From: Sphingomonas sp. | GTDB lineage: Bacteria > Pseudomonadota > Alphaproteobacteria > Sphingomonadales > Sphingomonadaceae | Length of the DNA: 64,000 bases | NCBI RefSeq assembly: GCF_017304615.1 | Contig: NZ_JAFKLZ010000001.1 | Coordinates: 496,001-560,000, forward strand | Reading direction: 5' to 3' | In this document: one piece after another, positions 62,498 through 64,000 of the stretch | How the letters are laid out: the number at the start of each line of letters is the position of its first letter | Numbering within the stretch: the stretch's first letter is position 1 | Notes under the pieces: model-generated | The model's input: only the letters and a program-made list of their open reading frames with translations | What the model was told of the DNA's origin: nothing | Databases searched by the model: none | Translations under genes and position numbers: made by a program

Positions 62498-63432
62498 GTA
62501 TCGAGATGCCAGTGCAGCCGCCGTTGAGTGTGGTCGTACGCTGTTCCCCTGCGGCGCGCGCTGCCACCGTGCTGGGCGATAGCTGGATCCAGCTGATCCT
62601 GCGCGAGATGATGACGGGGCCGCAGCGCTTTTCCGACCTGGCGGCCAATCTTGGCATTTCGCGCGCGGTGCTGATCGAGCGGCTGCGGCGGATGAGCGAT
62701 GCCGGCCTGGTCGAACAGGAACCAGCCCAGCCGAATGGCGTTCGCCGCACCTACATCTGCACCGCCAAAGGCGCCGACACGATCGGCATCATGTTGATGC
62801 AGGACGCCTGGGAGCGGCTGTACGGCGCTGAAGACCGTGTGTTGGCGTTGTGCGATCGCGACAGCGGCTATCCGGTGCAGCCGGTGTTGCTTGCCACGCC
62901 GGGGGGGAGTGCGATCGAGGCGCGGCGGATCGGCTATGTCTTCGACGGCGAGTGCGCCGATGTCGAACACGCGTCTAACGCCCGGCGACGTGGGGAAAGC
63001 GGGCAGCAGGTGGCCGAACTCGGCGCGATCTCGGTGCTCGGCGACCCCTGGTCTTGGCGCATTCTGATCGCCGCAATGCTCGGCGTCCGGCGGTTCGACG
63101 AGTTCACCGACGTGCTAGGTATCGCCAGCAACGTATTGACCGACCGGTTGAGCCGACTGGTCGAGGCCAATCTGATGTTGCGGGAGCGGTATCGCCGGGT
63201 GCCCGAACGGTATGAATACCGCATGGCGGTCGCCGGGCGCGCGCTGCATCCTCTGTTCTGCGCGATGTACGGCTGGGGAGAGCGCTGGCTGTATGACGGC
63301 GAGCCGCTGCCGATGCGGTTGTTCGATCGCATTACCGGCGCGCGCGTATCGCCTGTTGTGTGCGACGCCGCGTCTGGTCAGCCGATCGACATACGGCGGC
63401 TGCGTCGTGCGCGCGTCTCGATCGCCGCCTGA
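62494..63432 (+). CDS. tandem HxlR-type transcriptional regulator (two winged helices)
   Basis: About 312 residues from a GTG overlapping the transporter stop (an ATG at 62506 is an alternative). Two HxlR-like winged-helix units are present. Unit one covers about residues 15-100 ('AATVLGDSWIQLILREMMTG', 'FSDLAANLGISRAVLIERLR'). Unit two covers about 175-260 ('ISVLGDPWSWRILIAAMLGV', 'FDEFTDVLGIASNVLTDRLS'). HxlR proteins normally have one unit and dimerise, so this single chain mimics a dimer. It probably controls the transporter/beta-oxidation block. Confidence 0.88.
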   Translation: MSIEMPVQPPLSVVVRCSPAARAATVLGDSWIQLILREMMTGPQRFSDLAANLGISRAVLIERLRRMSDAGLVEQEPAQPNGVRRTYICTAKGADTIGIMLMQDAWERLYGAEDRVLALCDRDSGYPVQPVLLATPGGSAIEARRIGYVFDGECADVEHASNARRRGESGQQVAELGAISVLGDPWSWRILIAAMLGVRRFDEFTDVLGIASNVLTDRLSRLVEANLMLRERYRRVPERYEYRMAVAGRALHPLFCAMYGWGERWLYDGEPLPMRLFDRITGARVSPVVCDAASGQPIDIRRLRRARVSIAA

Positions 63433-63458
63433 ATTTCCTGGGGTCGAAAGGTATTCCG

Positions 63459-64000
63459 ATGAGAGCGTGGTTGAGTGACACCCCGGGCGGACCGGAAACT
63501 CTGACCTTGTCCGAGCGCAATGTGGCTCCTCCTGCAGCGGGAGAGGTACAGATCGATGTTCATGCGTGCGGCATCAATTTTCCCGACTCGCTGATCATCC
63601 GCGACCTCTATCAATATAAACCGCCGCGGCCGTTCGCCCCGGGTGGCGAGGTTGCGGGAATCGTCAGTGCGGTCGGGGATAACGTCGCGGGGTTCGCCCC
63701 GGGTGACCGCGTGCTGGCACGCACCGGCTGGGGCGGCCTGTCCGAAACGGTGTCGATCGACCAAGCGCGGGTCGCGCCGTTGCCCGAGGGGATGAGCTTC
63801 GCCGAAGGTTCGGCCTATCTATTCACTTACGAGACGTCCTATCATGCGCTGAAGCAGCGCGCGGCCTGCCGCCCCGGCGATGCGGTACTCGTACTTGGGG
63901 CCGCCGGTGGGACTGGTGTGTCGGCAATCGAAATCGCAAAAGTGATGGGTGCGCGCGTCGTGGCGGCGGTGTCGAGCGAGGACAAAGCCGCGTTCGTCAA
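63459..64000 (+). CDS. zinc-independent MDR family NADPH:quinone oxidoreductase, 3'-truncated by the window edge
   Basis: The first 180 residues are present. 'VQIDVHACGINFPDSLIIRD', 'FAPGGEVAGIVSAVGDNV' and 'GFAPGDRVLA' are the GroES-like domain of quinone-reductase-type MDR proteins. 'VLVLGAAGGTGVSAIEIAKV' is the NADPH-binding loop. The catalytic zinc ligands of alcohol dehydrogenases are not seen. It reduces quinones or enones, or may act as an enoyl reductase. It follows the tandem regulator by 26 bases and may share its transcript. Confidence 0.92.
   Translation, partial: MRAWLSDTPGGPETLTLSERNVAPPAAGEVQIDVHACGINFPDSLIIRDLYQYKPPRPFAPGGEVAGIVSAVGDNVAGFAPGDRVLARTGWGGLSETVSIDQARVAPLPEGMSFAEGSAYLFTYETSYHALKQRAACRPGDAVLVLGAAGGTGVSAIEIAKVMGARVVAAVSSEDKAAFV

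Overview
The window looks like a chromosomal or megaplasmid catabolic island of an alphaproteobacterium, most likely a sphingomonad (Sphingomonas, Novosphingobium or Sphingobium type). The grounds are high GC coding DNA, three large TonB-dependent receptors with C-terminal Phe, several VOC-type and one LigB-type ring-cleavage dioxygenase, AAHS-type aromatic acid transporters and dense translationally coupled operons. This placement is inference from gene content; there is no rRNA or tRNA gene to test it. No insertion sequence, CRISPR array or phage gene was recognised.

Region A (1-11.3 kb): the end of an SDR gene, a GlcG/HbpS-like protein divergent from a GntR/UTRA regulator, a degenerate VOC protein, a methyltransferase and a small coiled-coil-like protein. 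Then come two divergent, start/stop-overlapping operons. The minus operon encodes an HMG-CoA-lyase-like enzyme, an isochorismatase-fold amidase and two polysaccharide-deacetylase-fold enzymes. The plus operon encodes a family III CoA-transferase and LeuC-like and LeuD-like subunits. Read together they suggest ring opening of a cyclic imide or related ring, deamidation, hydration of an alkyl-maleate, CoA activation and retro-aldol cleavage. I consider this the most interesting metabolic hypothesis in the window.

Region B (11.3-23 kb): two extradiol dioxygenases, an MhpA-like flavin monooxygenase with a two-subunit 3-oxoacid CoA-transferase, an ACMSD-like amidohydrolase, a TonB receptor, an AAHS transporter and two paralogous TetR regulators. 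Seven copies of a 14-bp palindrome, TGACYANNYRGTCA, sit in the promoter regions of these units, so this is a compact TetR regulon.

Region C (23-28 kb): two closely related exported MBL-fold hydrolases tail to tail. The second ends a minus-strand operon with a Tat-exported alpha/beta hydrolase and a membrane-anchored amidohydrolase. Region D (28-36.3 kb): a second meta-cleavage module with a FAH-family hydrolase, extradiol dioxygenase, flavin monooxygenase, AAHS transporter, TonB receptor and GntR/FCD regulator.

Region E (36.3-43.6 kb): a non-catabolic interlude with gene debris: a CzcA C-terminal fragment, a SulP transporter with a ParB-like protein, an HxlR regulator divergent from a methyltransferase, a sigma/anti-sigma/fasciclin cluster, and a fused Nramp-crotonase remnant.

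Region F (43.6-64 kb): a third catabolic block. It holds a spinster-type MFS transporter with a SnoaL-PNPOx protein, divergent from a LigB-type dioxygenase, carboxylesterase and acyl-CoA synthetase operon. An IclR regulator is divergent from a Rieske oxygenase, which is followed by its reductase, a broken dehydrogenase, a RidA protein, a TonB receptor, a second acyl-CoA ligase and a FadB/FadJ-type bifunctional enzyme. A second spinster-type transporter, a tandem HxlR regulator and a partial quinone oxidoreductase end the window. The gene set implies uptake, ring hydroxylation, ring cleavage and beta-oxidation of an aromatic ester or acid.
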